Below are positions 1-9,513 of a DNA stretch of 64,000 bases, piece by piece (the stretch's first letter is position 1; each line of letters begins with the position of its first letter). A model generated the notes under the pieces. The model had not been told where the DNA came from and made no database searches. It saw only the letters and a list, made by a program, of their open reading frames with translations. This DNA is from Allorhizobium pseudoryzae. Its GTDB lineage: Bacteria > Pseudomonadota > Alphaproteobacteria > Rhizobiales > Rhizobiaceae. The translations under genes were made by a program, and so were the position numbers. The stretch spans positions 1,302,001 to 1,366,000 of the forward strand of contig NZ_CP049241.1 of NCBI RefSeq assembly GCF_011046245.1. Reading direction: 5' to 3'.

Positions 1-46
1 TTCTGCCGACATCGGTATCTCTCCCGCCAATATAGGATGGCTTTTC

Positions 47-757
47 GTGACTAAAACCATCATCGAGCTGAAGAAGGCCGATCTGACGCTTGGAAGCGCC
101 GCCGCTTCCGTCCATGTGCTCAAGGGAATTGATCTTCAGATCGGTGAGGCAGAGGCGGTCGGGATCGTCGGCCCATCGGGATCCGGCAAATCGACGCTTC
201 TGATGGTGCTGGCCGGGCTGGAACGCCTCGACAGCGGCGAGATCACCATTCTCGGCACCCCGCTGCATGCGCTCGGCGAAGATGCGCTGGCCGATTTCCG
301 CGGCCGCAACATCGGCATCGTCTTCCAGTCCTTCCACCTGATTGCCAACATGACGGCGCTGGAAAACGTCGCCGTGCCGCTGGAGCTTGCCAATGTCAAA
401 AATGCTTTCGACATCGCCCGCAAGGAACTGACGGCCGTCGGCCTCGGCGAGCGGTTGAGCCACTATCCGGGACAGTTGTCGGGCGGCGAGCAGCAGCGCG
501 TGGCGATTGCCCGCGCGCTTGCCCCTTCGCCGGCCGTGCTGATTGCCGACGAACCGACCGGCAACCTCGACACCGAAACGGGCCGGCAGATCGCCGATCT
601 GCTGTTTGCCAAGCAGAAGGAGCGCGGCATGACGCTGCTGCTCGTCACGCATGACAACGGGCTGGCGGCGCGCTGCTCCCGCCAGATCCGCGTGCGCTCC
701 GGCGAGATTGCCGATGACAGCGCGGCAAAAACGTCGCCAAAGGCGGCGCTGGCATGA
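47..757 (+). CDS. ABC transporter ATP-binding protein (YbbA/LolD-like)
   Basis: This 236-residue protein is the ATPase subunit of a MacB/LolD-type ABC system that partners an FtsX-like permease and probably works on lipids or envelope components at the inner membrane. Visible motifs are a Walker A GPSGSGKST at residues 42-50, a Q-loop Gln near 94, the signature LSGGEQQ at 144-150, Walker B ending in DE at 168-169, and the switch His at 202. It begins with GTG. Its stop overlaps the start of the next gene by four bases (ATGA), so the two are translationally coupled. Within the family the closest type is YbbA; the transported substrate is not evident from sequence. Confidence 0.9.
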   Translation: MTKTIIELKKADLTLGSAAASVHVLKGIDLQIGEAEAVGIVGPSGSGKSTLLMVLAGLERLDSGEITILGTPLHALGEDALADFRGRNIGIVFQSFHLIANMTALENVAVPLELANVKNAFDIARKELTAVGLGERLSHYPGQLSGGEQQRVAIARALAPSPAVLIADEPTGNLDTETGRQIADLLFAKQKERGMTLLLVTHDNGLAARCSRQIRVRSGEIADDSAAKTSPKAALA

Positions 758-3297
758 GCGGCACCCTTCCTCGCCTCGGCATCGCCTTGCGCCTGGCGCT
801 CCGCGAACTGCGTGGCGGCCTGTCCGGATTTTATATTTTCCTCGCCTGTATCGCGCTCGGAACCGGTGCCATAGCCGCCGTCAATTCCGTGTCGCGCGGC
901 ATCACCGATGCGATTGCAGCCCAGGGACAGACACTTCTCGCCGGCGACATCCGCTTCGAGCTGAACAATCGGCTGGCGACGGATCAGGAACGTGCCTTCC
1001 TGGACGGCTTCGGTCAGGTGGCCGTGTCCACCGGCCTTCGCTCCATGGCACGGCTGCCGGACGGATCGCAACAGACGCTGGCCGAAGTCAAGGCGGTCGA
1101 TGATGCCTATCCGCTTTACGGCACGGTGGAGACCGAGCCGAAAGCCCCGCTTGCCGGCTTGCTTGCGGAAGACGGCGGTCGTTTCGGCGCGCTGGTTGCG
1201 CCGCTTCTGCTCGAGCGCCTGAACGTCAAGGTGGGCGACGAGCTGCTGCTCGGCAGCATCCGTCTGCGCATTTCCGGCACCATTGTCGTAGAGCCCGACG
1301 CCCTGTCCGAAGGATTCGGCTTTGCGCCGCGCCTGCTTGTCTCGCAACAGGCCCTGCAGGCCTCAGGGCTGATCCAGACGGGCAGCCTGGTGGAACACGC
1401 CTACAAGATCAAGCTCGACGATCCGTCGATCCGCAACACGCTGGGTCCTCGCGCCAACCGGGAGTTTCCTGCGGCGGGCTGGTCGATCCGCACCGCCGAC
1501 CGTGCCGCGCCGTCCCTGACGGAAAACATCGACCGGTTCTCGCAATTCCTGACGCTGGTCGGCTTGACGGCCCTCATCGTCGGCGGCGTCGGCGTTGCCA
1601 ATGCGGTGCGCGCGTTTCTGGATGCCAAACGGACGAATATCGCCACCTTCAAATGCCTGGGCGCGCCGGCTTTCGTCGTCACCCTCATCTATCTCGTTCA
1701 GATCCTGCTCATCGGTTTGCTCGGCATCGCCATCGGGCTTGCCATCGGAGCTGTGGCCCCCTTTGCGGCCTTTGCTTTCCTGCGGGAGTTCCTGCCGATC
1801 TCGACGGACGCGACCGTCTATCCGCACGCTCTGCTGCTTGCGACCCTGTTTGGACTGCTGACCACCTTCGCCTTCGCTGTTCTGCCCCTCGGCCACGCCC
1901 GCGAAGTGCCGGCGACCGCCCTGTTTCGCGAGCAGAGCTTCGACCAGACGAAACTGCCGCCCTGGCCCTATCTGCTGTCGGCCGGCATTGCGCTGGCCAG
2001 CTTGGCGGGACTTGCCATTTTCACCGCCGATGACCGGCGCATCGCCGTGGTATTCCTCGCGGCCGTGGCCGGCGCCTTCGTTCTGCTGAGACTGGTCGCA
2101 GCGGGCATTTCAGCGCTGGCGCGTCGCAGCCCTCGCGTCAATTCACCGGCCCTGCGGCTTGCCATCGGCAATATCCATCGCCCCGGCGCATTGACGCCTT
2201 CCGTCGTGCTCTCGCTTGGGCTTGGTCTGGCGCTCCTCGTCACGCTGGCGCTCATCGACGGAAACCTTCGCCGCCAGTTGACGGGCGCGATGGCGCAGAA
2301 CGCGCCGAACTTCTTCTTTGTCGATATCCAGAGCAACGAACGCGAAGGCATGGTGGAGACGATCAAGCGGCTCGCGCCCGATGGCAAGGTCGTTCAGGTG
2401 CCGATGCTGCGCGGGCGTATCCTGGCGTTCAACGGCCAGGACGTGGCAAAGATGACCATTCCGGCGGCGGGCCGATGGGTTCTGCGCGGTGACCGTGGCA
2501 TCACCTATGCCCAGAATGCGCCGGAAGGTTCGAGTATCGTGGAGGGCAGCTGGTGGGCGCCGGACTATACCGGCGAACCGCTCGTTTCCTTCTCGGAGGA
2601 AGAAGGCCGCGAACTGGGCCTGAAGCTCGGCGACACCGTGACCGTCAACGTTCTCGGACGCAACATCACCGCCAAGATTGCCAACTTCCGCAAGGTCGAG
2701 TGGCGGTCGCTCTCCATCAACTTCGTCATGGTCTTCTCGCCCAACACCTTCCGCGGCGCCCCGCATGCCTGGCTTGCGACCCTGATGGACAGTTCTGCCT
2801 CGCCCGAAACGGAGGGTGAAATCCTGCGGGCCGTGACCAGCGCCTATCCGACGGTGACGACGGTGCGGGTGAAGGATGCGCTCGACATTGCCGGTCAGCT
2901 GCTTGGCCAGCTGGCAACGGCCATCCGCGCGTCGGCCGCCGTTGCCTTGATCGCCTCGGTGCTGGTTCTGGCCGGCGCCTTGGCCTCCGGAAACCGCGCC
3001 CGCACCCATGATGCCGTCATTCTCAAGACTCTCGGCGGAACGCGGTCTATGCTGATGCGGGCCTTCAGCTACGAATACATGATCCTCGGGCTGGCAACCG
3101 CGATCTTTGCACTGCTCGCGGGCGGCATCTCGGCCTGGTTCGTCGTCAGCAACATCATGAAGATGGAGGCAAGCTTCCTGCCGGACGTGGCGGTCATGAC
3201 GGTCGTCGGCGCCCTGGTGCTCACCGTCGGGATCGGCCTTCTCGGGACCTGGCGAATCCTGGGACAGAAAGCGGCACCCGTGTTGCGCGAGCTGTGA
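754..3297 (+). CDS. FtsX-like ABC transporter permease (YbbP-like)
   Basis: An 847-residue inner-membrane permease overlapping the preceding ATPase gene by four bases. One hydrophobic segment lies near residues 25-45, followed by a large periplasmic MacB-type domain, then clusters of membrane segments around 265-345 and 360-385, a central pair of helices near 405-455, another near 485, and a final cluster from about 735 to 840. This duplicated FtsX layout and the length match the YbbP family. In related bacteria the ybbA-ybbP pair commonly sits divergently from a TesA-type esterase; that gene would lie outside the left edge and cannot be checked. Its substrate is unknown. Confidence 0.88.
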   Translation: MSGTLPRLGIALRLALRELRGGLSGFYIFLACIALGTGAIAAVNSVSRGITDAIAAQGQTLLAGDIRFELNNRLATDQERAFLDGFGQVAVSTGLRSMARLPDGSQQTLAEVKAVDDAYPLYGTVETEPKAPLAGLLAEDGGRFGALVAPLLLERLNVKVGDELLLGSIRLRISGTIVVEPDALSEGFGFAPRLLVSQQALQASGLIQTGSLVEHAYKIKLDDPSIRNTLGPRANREFPAAGWSIRTADRAAPSLTENIDRFSQFLTLVGLTALIVGGVGVANAVRAFLDAKRTNIATFKCLGAPAFVVTLIYLVQILLIGLLGIAIGLAIGAVAPFAAFAFLREFLPISTDATVYPHALLLATLFGLLTTFAFAVLPLGHAREVPATALFREQSFDQTKLPPWPYLLSAGIALASLAGLAIFTADDRRIAVVFLAAVAGAFVLLRLVAAGISALARRSPRVNSPALRLAIGNIHRPGALTPSVVLSLGLGLALLVTLALIDGNLRRQLTGAMAQNAPNFFFVDIQSNEREGMVETIKRLAPDGKVVQVPMLRGRILAFNGQDVAKMTIPAAGRWVLRGDRGITYAQNAPEGSSIVEGSWWAPDYTGEPLVSFSEEEGRELGLKLGDTVTVNVLGRNITAKIANFRKVEWRSLSINFVMVFSPNTFRGAPHAWLATLMDSSASPETEGEILRAVTSAYPTVTTVRVKDALDIAGQLLGQLATAIRASAAVALIASVLVLAGALASGNRARTHDAVILKTLGGTRSMLMRAFSYEYMILGLATAIFALLAGGISAWFVVSNIMKMEASFLPDVAVMTVVGALVLTVGIGLLGTWRILGQKAAPVLREL

Positions 3298-3407
3298 CGG
3301 AATGACCAAAACCTTGCCGGGCCTGCATTAAATCTTTGTCACCTTGGCGAATCCGGCGCGATTCGGGCCGAGGCTACTTGAAGCCATGCGGCCAACGGCG
3401 CATATTC

Positions 3408-3478
3408 AGGGCATGCTTGCTGAGGCTCCGCAGCGGCGCCAGGGCCAACCGGGCTCGACACCGTAGCAACATCGGGGC
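3408..3478 (+). promoter_or_regulatory. Candidate ybhL-type leader RNA upstream of BI-1 gene
   Basis: The roughly 70 bases immediately before the BI-1 gene form a GC-rich segment able to fold, including GCTG/CAGC arms around 3419-3434. Position and sequence character fit the ybhL leader family, a conserved RNA element described only upstream of ybhL (BI-1 family) genes of Rhizobiales. I recognise it from memory of that family rather than from a covariance search, so the exact borders are approximate. Its ligand or mechanism is unknown in the literature I can recall. Confidence 0.5.
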
Positions 3479-3492
3479 TTTGAGAGGACACC

Positions 3493-4224
3493 ATGTCTGA
3501 CCGCTTTAACTACCAGACCCGCGCCCAGACCGGCGCGATGATCGATGAAGGCCTGCGCACCTACATGCTGAAGGTCTATAACCTGATGGCGCTCGGTCTC
3601 GCCATCACCGGCCTTGCCGCTTTCGGCACCTGGCAGCTTGCCGTCGATGGCGGTCAGCTGACCGCATTCGGTACGGCGCTTTATGCGAGCCCGCTGAAGT
3701 GGGTGGTCATGCTCGCCCCGCTGGGAATGGTCTTTTTCCTGAGCTTCCGGATCAACCGCATGTCGGTCTCCGCCGCGCAGACGACCTTCTGGATCTATGC
3801 CGCGCTGATGGGCCTTTCCCTCTCGTCGATCTTCCTGGTCTTCACCGGCCAGAGCATCGTGCAGACCTTCTTCGTCACGGCGGCTTCGTTCGGTGCCCTC
3901 TCACTCTACGGCTACACCACGAAGCGTAACCTGACGGCGATGGGTTCGTTCATGATCATGGGTCTGTTCGGCCTGATCATCGCCTCGATCGTCAACATCT
4001 TCCTCGCCTCTTCGGCGCTTGGCTTTGCCATCTCCGTGCTCGGCGTACTGATCTTCGCGGGCCTCACCGCTTACGATACACAGAAGATCAAGGAAATGTA
4101 CTTCGATGGCGACGACGCAGCCGTCATGGGTCGCAAGGCGATCATGGGTGCGCTGACGCTCTACCTCGATTTCGTCAACCTGTTCATGTTCCTCTTGCAG
4201 TTCCTCGGCAACCGCAACAACTGA
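3493..4224 (+). CDS. Bax inhibitor-1 / YccA family membrane protein (YbhL-like)
   Basis: A 243-residue polytopic inner-membrane protein of the BI-1 (UPF0005, YbhL/YccA) family. About seven hydrophobic segments follow a short polar N-terminus, and the C-terminal part has the conserved aspartates of the family around the YDTQKIKEMY stretch. BI-1 proteins are thought to be pH-gated calcium leak channels or modulators of membrane proteolysis; the exact bacterial role is unsettled. An ATG with upstream GAGAGGA supports the start. The gene is monocistronic: it has its own structured leader and is followed by a strong hairpin terminator. A close paralogue lies at 53939-54649. Confidence 0.92.
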   Translation: MSDRFNYQTRAQTGAMIDEGLRTYMLKVYNLMALGLAITGLAAFGTWQLAVDGGQLTAFGTALYASPLKWVVMLAPLGMVFFLSFRINRMSVSAAQTTFWIYAALMGLSLSSIFLVFTGQSIVQTFFVTAASFGALSLYGYTTKRNLTAMGSFMIMGLFGLIIASIVNIFLASSALGFAISVLGVLIFAGLTAYDTQKIKEMYFDGDDAAVMGRKAIMGALTLYLDFVNLFMFLLQFLGNRNN

Positions 4225-4248
4225 ACCGGATACCAGGTACACCTTTAG

Positions 4249-4275
4249 AAAGGCGGCTCTCGGGCCGCCTTTTTT
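4249..4275 (+). terminator. Rho-independent terminator after BI-1 gene
   Basis: A seven-base perfect stem (AGGCGGC at 4251-4257 with GCCGCCT at 4264-4270), extendable by flanking A-T pairs, is followed directly by a run of T. It lies 25 bases after the BI-1 stop codon. Confidence 0.9.
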
Positions 4276-4371
4276 CGTCGGCTTTCGCATTGCGGCGATC
4301 ACGGGATTGTCATCAGGCCGGACGAGGCTTAGCGTTGGCCATCGTCCGATTGATTGAATTTGCAAGCTTCC

Positions 4372-4917
4372 ATGACATTTCTCCTGCGCGACGCGACCGC
4401 GTCTGACCTTCCCGCCATCACCGCCATCTATCGCGACAGCGTTCTCAACGGAACGGCAAGCTATGAGCTTGATCCGCCGGATGAGGCCGAGATGCACGCC
4501 CGTTTCGAGGCGATCTTGGACAAGGGGTATCCCTACATCGCCGCCATCGACAGGGACGGCACGCTTCTGGGTTACGCCTATGCTTCGGCCTTCCGCACCC
4601 GCCCGGCCTATCGATGGCTGGTGGAGGATTCCATCTATCTCGCCCCTGAGGCCCGTGGACGCGGGATCGGCAAGGCCCTGCTGAAGGAACTGGTGGCCCG
4701 TTGCACGGGCGCCGGCTTCCGCCAGATGGTGGCGGTTATCGGTGGTGCCAGCGAAGCCTCCTGCGCGCTGCATGCAGCACTCGGTTTCCGGATGGTCGGA
4801 ACGCTGACCGGCACCGGCTTCAAACACGAGCGCTGGCTGGATACGGTCTTCATGCAGCGTGAGCTGGGGGATGGCAACGCCACACCGCCCGGTGCGATTC
4901 GCCCCGGCGGGGGCTGA
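4372..4917 (+). CDS. GNAT family N-acetyltransferase (phosphinothricin acetyltransferase-like)
   Basis: A 181-residue GNAT-fold acetyltransferase of the PAT/Bar type, which moves acetyl from acetyl-CoA to a small amine. The acetyl-CoA binding motif A is visible as the segment YLAPEARGRGIG (R-G-x-G) near residue 90, and the C-terminal GF+ KHERWLDTVFMQREL matches PAT homologues. A TTG codon 18 bases upstream is in frame, but the ATG giving MTFLLRD is the better start because homologues begin there. The natural substrate could be methionine sulfoximine/sulfone or another amino acid analogue; the sequence does not decide. Confidence 0.85.
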   Translation: MTFLLRDATASDLPAITAIYRDSVLNGTASYELDPPDEAEMHARFEAILDKGYPYIAAIDRDGTLLGYAYASAFRTRPAYRWLVEDSIYLAPEARGRGIGKALLKELVARCTGAGFRQMVAVIGGASEASCALHAALGFRMVGTLTGTGFKHERWLDTVFMQRELGDGNATPPGAIRPGGG

Positions 4918-4943
4918 GCCAGACCTCCTGCGGTGCGGCCGGC

Positions 4944-5330
4944 CTATTCGACGAGCTTCAGAACCTTGTCGAAGACCTTGAGCACCTGCGGCAACTCATG
5001 GCCGCGCTTGAGGATCATGCCGTGCGTGTTGACGACGCTATAGGCACCCTGCTTGGCAGAAAGCTTCGGGTTTTTCTCGATGCGGAAGAGCGGCATCTCG
5101 CCCGAGCGTTTGAAGATGGAAAAGACCGCCTTGTCCTTCATATGGTCGATGGCGTAGTCCTTCCACTCGCCTTCGCCCACCATGCGGCCATAGATACGAA
5201 GAATCGCATCGAGTTCACGGCGGTGGAACGTGACAGGGATCGGATCCAGGTTCTGGCGGTATTGACCGAGATCGACGACGACATTTGCCGAGGATGAACC
5301 CGGCGCGTTTAAATCCGGCTGATCAGTCAT
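4944..5330 (-). CDS. DUF2794 family protein
   Basis: A 128-residue soluble protein of the DUF2794 family, found in Rhizobiales and relatives and of unknown function. The conserved core runs from the TFHRREL segment through RIEKNPKL to the C-terminal KRGHELP stretch. I chose the ATG giving MTDQPDLN, preceded by a GGGAGC ribosome-binding site; a longer frame extends upstream to 5384 but lacks family similarity there. It stands alone, convergent with the GNAT gene and separated from the DUF1223 gene by about 280 bases. No catalytic motif is evident. Confidence 0.82.
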   Translation of the reverse strand: MTDQPDLNAPGSSSANVVVDLGQYRQNLDPIPVTFHRRELDAILRIYGRMVGEGEWKDYAIDHMKDKAVFSIFKRSGEMPLFRIEKNPKLSAKQGAYSVVNTHGMILKRGHELPQVLKVFDKVLKLVE

Positions 5331-5589
5331 CAAAGCTCCCAAGCCTTGTAACACTTCCATGACAGTGTGCCCGACTGGGGGCAAAATGCAAGCGACGAAG
5401 CGGAAACGCCGATCGTCCCGGGAAGGTCCCAGAGGGGCCGATTAAATCTGACATTGTTTCCGGTGTTTGCCCGAATTCGAACAAACAGACGCCGGATTCG
5501 CAGGGCAGTCTTCCTGTTATCCAGCTGGCGCCCCGCGCCAGACCGGGCCGGTCCTTGGCGTTGACCTTACCCCCAGCCCCCATCGCCAA

Positions 5590-5613
5590 GGGCCGGACCT
5601 TTCTCACCGGCCC
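5590..5613 (-). terminator. Possible hairpin after DUF1223 gene
   Basis: GGGCCGG at 5590-5596 pairs with CCGGCCC at 5607-5613, directly beyond the DUF1223 stop on the minus strand. There is no T-run after it, so it may only be a 3'-end stabilising hairpin. The rest of the 5385-5613 gap shows nothing I recognise. Confidence 0.3.
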
Positions 5614-6405
5614 TCAATCGTGCCGCTTGCGGCCCGCCATGATCAGCGTGGCACCGAGGATCGCCGCCGGCTCGCCCTTCGGGCTGGAGGTCTGCAGAAG
5701 CACGGCGCACCCATCCTTCTTCGTCCGTCCGAGTGTCTTTGCCGGCAGCGTGATCTTCTGTGGCTTTCCATCCCACATGCCGACCGTCTGCACGTCGTAA
5801 ACGCTGTGCCAGTATTCCATGGTGCGGCCGCTGTTTTCGCCGCGCTGCACCTCGACCTCTTCCTTCTTGGTGAAGTAGGCGACCACGATATCCGCACGCC
5901 CCTCACCGGCGCCGATGTCGATGACCATCTGGTCATCCTGCATGCGGACTGCGACCGGCACCCTCATGCCTTCGCCCTTGCCGGTCATGTCCTCCACCAG
6001 CGTATTGATGGCGGGAAGATCCATGCCCTTCACATGCTGGCGGCCATTGATGATGGCCTGGGGGGTGTAGACGCCGCTGCGCCCCATGGAATGCGCGTAG
6101 CCATACTGGCGTTCGGTGTTCTCCTTGGAGCTCAGCGTGTCGGTCCAGCCGAGGTAGTTCCAGTAATCGACGTGGTAGGACAGAGCCACCACATCACCCT
6201 GCTGAACGAGTTTCTTCAGCGCAGCATCGGCCGGCGGACAGGAGACACAACCCTGAGAGGTAAACAGTTCAACAACGCCCTTCGGCGAAGCAACATCGCC
6301 TGCCCATGCGTTGCCGCAAAAGAACAGGGCCATCAGCAGCAGGGTGCCGCAACGGGCTGTCAGCAGGTGGGAATTTCCGAGAGGCATCACAAGTCTTCGT
6401 TGCAC
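5614..6405 (-). CDS. DUF1223 domain secreted thioredoxin-like protein
   Basis: A 263-residue exported protein with an N-terminal signal sequence (hydrophobic stretch near 18-34 ending in AWA) and a DUF1223 domain. The early motif LFTSQGCVSCPPAD contains a Cys-x-x-Cys pair, as in thioredoxin folds, so a periplasmic redox role is plausible but unproven. The remaining sequence follows the family through the YHVDYWNYLGW segment, which carries the conserved aromatic block. The protein is the usual length for the family. It is transcribed alone, downstream of the aconitase region but in its own unit, since the acnA terminator separates them. Confidence 0.85.
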   Translation of the reverse strand: MQRRLVMPLGNSHLLTARCGTLLLMALFFCGNAWAGDVASPKGVVELFTSQGCVSCPPADAALKKLVQQGDVVALSYHVDYWNYLGWTDTLSSKENTERQYGYAHSMGRSGVYTPQAIINGRQHVKGMDLPAINTLVEDMTGKGEGMRVPVAVRMQDDQMVIDIGAGEGRADIVVAYFTKKEEVEVQRGENSGRTMEYWHSVYDVQTVGMWDGKPQKITLPAKTLGRTKKDGCAVLLQTSSPKGEPAAILGATLIMAGRKRHD

Positions 6406-6497
6406 GAGGCAGTTTGGGTCGGGTCAAACCTAACCCGTCCCGTTCATCAATCGGAAGTCACAAGCGGGTGAGACCCCGCCGATCAGGAAATTGCGCA

Positions 6498-6532
6498 TAA
6501 AAAAGCCGCCGAGCAAGTCTGCCCGGCGGCTT
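6498..6532 (-). terminator. Rho-independent terminator of acnA
   Basis: On the minus strand GCCGCCG (6530-6524) pairs with CGGCGGC (6511-6505) and is followed by seven T residues. It lies just past the aconitase stop codon at 6553. Confidence 0.92.
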
Positions 6533-6552
6533 CACGATCAGTTTTTCACGAT

Positions 6553-9249
6553 TCAGGCCGCGAGATCGCGCAGAACCGTCTGCAGGATGCCGCCATTGTT
6601 GACGTAGGTGACCTCATCCAGCGTATCGATGCGGCAGAGGATCTTGATCTCCTTCACGGACCCATCCGCATAGGTGATCTTGGCCGTCTTCCATTCGCGC
6701 GGCTTGATCTCGCCGTTGAGGCCTTCGATGGTGACGGTCTCGTCACCCTTCAGATCCAGGCTCTGCCAGCTCATGCCCTCTTCGAAGACAAAGGGAACGA
6801 CGCCCATGCCGACGAGGTTCGAACGGTGGATACGCTCGAAGGACTGGGCGATCACGGCGCGCACGCCGAGCAGGTTGGTGCCCTTGGCAGCCCAGTCACG
6901 CGAGGAGCCGTTGCCGTATTCGACACCGGCGAAGATGACGAGCGGAACGCCCTCGGCCTTGTACTTCATGGCCGCGTCGTAGATCGACATCTCTTCCTTG
7001 GACGGATAGTGGACGGTGTAACCGCCTTCCTTGCCGTTCGGGCCGAGCATGAAGTTGCGGATGCGGATGTTGGCGAACGTGCCGCGCATCATCACTTCAT
7101 GGTTGCCACGGCGCGTGCCGTACTGGTTGAAGTCCGCAACCGAGACGCCATTGCCGATGAGGTAGGCACCGGCCGGAGACTGCGCCTTGATCGAACCGGC
7201 CGGAGAAATGTGGTCGGTGGTGATCTTGTCGCCGAAGAGACCGAGAACCCGGGCATTGACGATGTTCTCAGTGCCGAGACCGGCCTTCTTCGGCATGCCG
7301 ACGAAGTAGGGCGGGTTCTGCACGTAGGTCGACTGGTCGTCCCAGGCATAGGTCTGGCCTTCCGGAACCTGCACGGCCTGCCAGTTGGCATCGCCCTTGA
7401 AGACGTCGGCATACTTGGTTTCGAACAGTTCGCGGGTGACGTACTTCTGGATGAACTCCTGCACTTCGGCAGAGGTCGGCCAAATGTCCTTCAGGTAGAC
7501 CGGGTTGCCGTCACGGTCTTCGCCGAGCGGCTCGGTCGTCAGGTCCTTCTGGACCGTGCCGGCGAGTGCGTAGGCGACGACGAGCGGCGGGGACGCCAGG
7601 TAGTTCGCCTGGACGTCCGGCGAGATACGGCCTTCGAAGTTGCGGTTGCCGGAGAGAACGCCAGCGGCAATCACGCCCTTGTCGTTGATCGTCTTGGAGA
7701 TCGGCGCCGGCAGCGGGCCGGAATTGCCGATGCAGGTGGTGCAGCCGAAACCGACCAGGTTGAAGCCCAGCGCGTCGAGTTCCTTCTGCAGGCCCGACTT
7801 TTCGAGGTATTCACCGACGACCTGCGATCCCGGAGCGAGCGAGGTCTTTACCCACGGTTTGGACTTCAGGCCCTTGGCAACCGCGTTTCGGGCGAGAAGG
7901 CCGGCAGCGATCAGCACGCTCGGGTTCGAGGTGTTGGTGCAGGACGTGATGGCGGCAATCGCCACGTCGCCGTGGCCGAGATCGAAATCCGTGCCTTCGA
8001 CGGCCCAGCGCTGGGAAAGCTGACCCGGCTTCTTGTAATCGCCTTCAAGGGCGGTGGCGAAGTTCGGCGCGATGGTTTCGAGCGGCAGACGGCCTTCCGG
8101 ACGCTTCGGGCCGGCCATGGACGGCACGACGTCGCCGAGGTCGAGTTCCAGCGTATCGGTGAAGACGAGGTCGGAACCATCGCCTTCGCGCCACATGCCC
8201 TGTGCCTTGGAATAGGCTTCGACGAGGGCGATACGGTCCTTCGTGCGGCCCGACATGTCGAGGTAACCGACGGTGGCCGAATCAACCGGGAAGAAGCCAC
8301 AGGTCGCGCCATACTCCGGACCCATGTTGCCGATCGTTGCGCGGTCGGCGACCGGCAGCGTGTCGAGACCCGTGCCGTAGAATTCGACGAACTTGGATAC
8401 GACGCCCTTCTTGCGCAGCATCTGCACGACGGTGAGCACGAGGTCGGTTGCCGTCACGCCTTCCTTCAGCGTGCCGGTGAGCTTGAAGCCGATGACTTCC
8501 GGCAGCAGCATGGAGACCGGCTGGCCGAGCATGGCGGCTTCCGCTTCGATACCGCCAACGCCCCAGCCGAGAACGCCAAGACCGTTGATCATGGTGGTGT
8601 GGCTGTCGGTGCCGACGCAGGTATCCGGATAGGCGATGGTTTCGCCGTCTTCGTCCTTCGTCCAGACCGTCTGGCCGAGATATTCGAAGTTCACCTGGTG
8701 ACAGATACCCGTGCCCGGGGGAACGACGCGGAAGTTCTTGAACGCCTGCTGGCCCCACTTCAGGAAGCGGTAACGCTCGCCGTTGCGCTCATATTCGAGT
8801 TCGACGTTGCGGGCAAAGGCGTTCGGATTGCCGAATTCATCGACGATAACCGAGTGGTCGATTACGAGGTCGACCGGAACCAGCGGGTTGATCTTTTCCG
8901 GATCACCGCCGAGAGCCTTGATCCCGTCACGCATGGCAGCAAGGTCGACGACCGCCGGAACGCCGGTGAAGTCCTGCATCAGGACGCGGGCCGGGCGATA
9001 GGCGATTTCGTTTTCGACCTTGCCCTTGTTGCCGAGCCATTCGGCCACCGACAGTATGTGCTCCTTGGTCACGGACTTGCCGTCTTCGAAGCGCAGCAGG
9101 TTTTCGAGCAGCACCTTCATGGAGAAGGGCAGCTTGGACACGCCGGGAAGGCCGTTGGCCTCCGCCTTCGGCAGGCTGTAATAGACGTAGTCCTTGCCGC
9201 CCACGGTCAACACGGACCGGCAATTGAAACTGTCGAGAGATTTTGTCAC
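6553..9249 (-). CDS. acnA: Aconitate hydratase A
   Basis: An 898-residue aconitase that interconverts citrate and isocitrate in the TCA cycle using a [4Fe-4S] cluster. The cluster cysteines are seen in the SCTNTSNPS and [10 protein letters not shown] segments, and the C-terminal swivel domain contains the [10 protein letters not shown] active-site block. I place the start at a GTG ([10 protein letters not shown]) because homologues begin there; the open frame continues 11 codons further upstream without similarity. A GGGG stretch eight bases upstream can serve as ribosome-binding site. It is monocistronic, divergent from the ccm operon, and has a strong terminator. The shared upstream region holds an Irr-box-like palindrome. 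Confidence 0.97.
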   Translation of the reverse strand: MTKSLDSFNCRSVLTVGGKDYVYYSLPKAEANGLPGVSKLPFSMKVLLENLLRFEDGKSVTKEHILSVAEWLGNKGKVENEIAYRPARVLMQDFTGVPAVVDLAAMRDGIKALGGDPEKINPLVPVDLVIDHSVIVDEFGNPNAFARNVELEYERNGERYRFLKWGQQAFKNFRVVPPGTGICHQVNFEYLGQTVWTKDEDGETIAYPDTCVGTDSHTTMINGLGVLGWGVGGIEAEAAMLGQPVSMLLPEVIGFKLTGTLKEGVTATDLVLTVVQMLRKKGVVSKFVEFYGTGLDTLPVADRATIGNMGPEYGATCGFFPVDSATVGYLDMSGRTKDRIALVEAYSKAQGMWREGDGSDLVFTDTLELDLGDVVPSMAGPKRPEGRLPLETIAPNFATALEGDYKKPGQLSQRWAVEGTDFDLGHGDVAIAAITSCTNTSNPSVLIAAGLLARNAVAKGLKSKPWVKTSLAPGSQVVGEYLEKSGLQKELDALGFNLVGFGCTTCIGNSGPLPAPISKTINDKGVIAAGVLSGNRNFEGRISPDVQANYLASPPLVVAYALAGTVQKDLTTEPLGEDRDGNPVYLKDIWPTSAEVQEFIQKYVTRELFETKYADVFKGDANWQAVQVPEGQTYAWDDQSTYVQNPPYFVGMPKKAGLGTENIVNARVLGLFGDKITTDHISPAGSIKAQSPAGAYLIGNGVSVADFNQYGTRRGNHEVMMRGTFANIRIRNFMLGPNGKEGGYTVHYPSKEEMSIYDAAMKYKAEGVPLVIFAGVEYGNGSSRDWAAKGTNLLGVRAVIAQSFERIHRSNLVGMGVVPFVFEEGMSWQSLDLKGDETVTIEGLNGEIKPREWKTAKITYADGSVKEIKILCRIDTLDEVTYVNNGGILQTVLRDLAA

Positions 9250-9420
9250 GGAAACAACCCCGCTGATATTAAGAGCCAACACGCGCGTGCGGACGCCTAT
9301 GCACTACATGCACATCAGGATGCGGGTACGACCATTTCCGCTGTCCGCACGAGAAGAATGAACTTCAGGTCCGGCGCAAAGTGAAAATCACGCCGGCCGC
9401 TGGCGTGGTTGCGAAGCTTA

Positions 9421-9433
9421 TAGATAATTTCTA
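9421..9433. promoter_or_regulatory. Possible Irr (ICE-like) palindrome between acnA and ccmA
   Basis: TAGA-N5-TCTA within an A/T-rich stretch in the divergent acnA/ccmA control region has the same arms and spacing as the iron control element bound by Irr in Rhizobiales (TTTAGAA-type half sites). Flanking bases match only partly. Aconitase and cytochrome c maturation genes are reasonable Irr targets, so the placement is suggestive rather than proven. The rest of 9283-9513 contains no other clear site. Confidence 0.35.
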
Positions 9434-9513
9434 AGAACTGTTCCAGACCGTGACAGGGCCGTTCTGCATTTTTTTTGATCGCTTTCGGCGAATGGCAAAC
9501 AAAGGCTAACCAC

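Noticed and set aside
5385-5613. Small gene in the gap between DUF2794 and DUF1223
   Set aside because: Open frames there lack ribosome-binding sites and run into the opposite-strand gene.
6826-9384. 852-codon open frame opposite acnA
   Set aside because: It is the antisense shadow of a highly conserved gene in GC-rich DNA; its peptide is rich in Arg/Asp/Val without a family.
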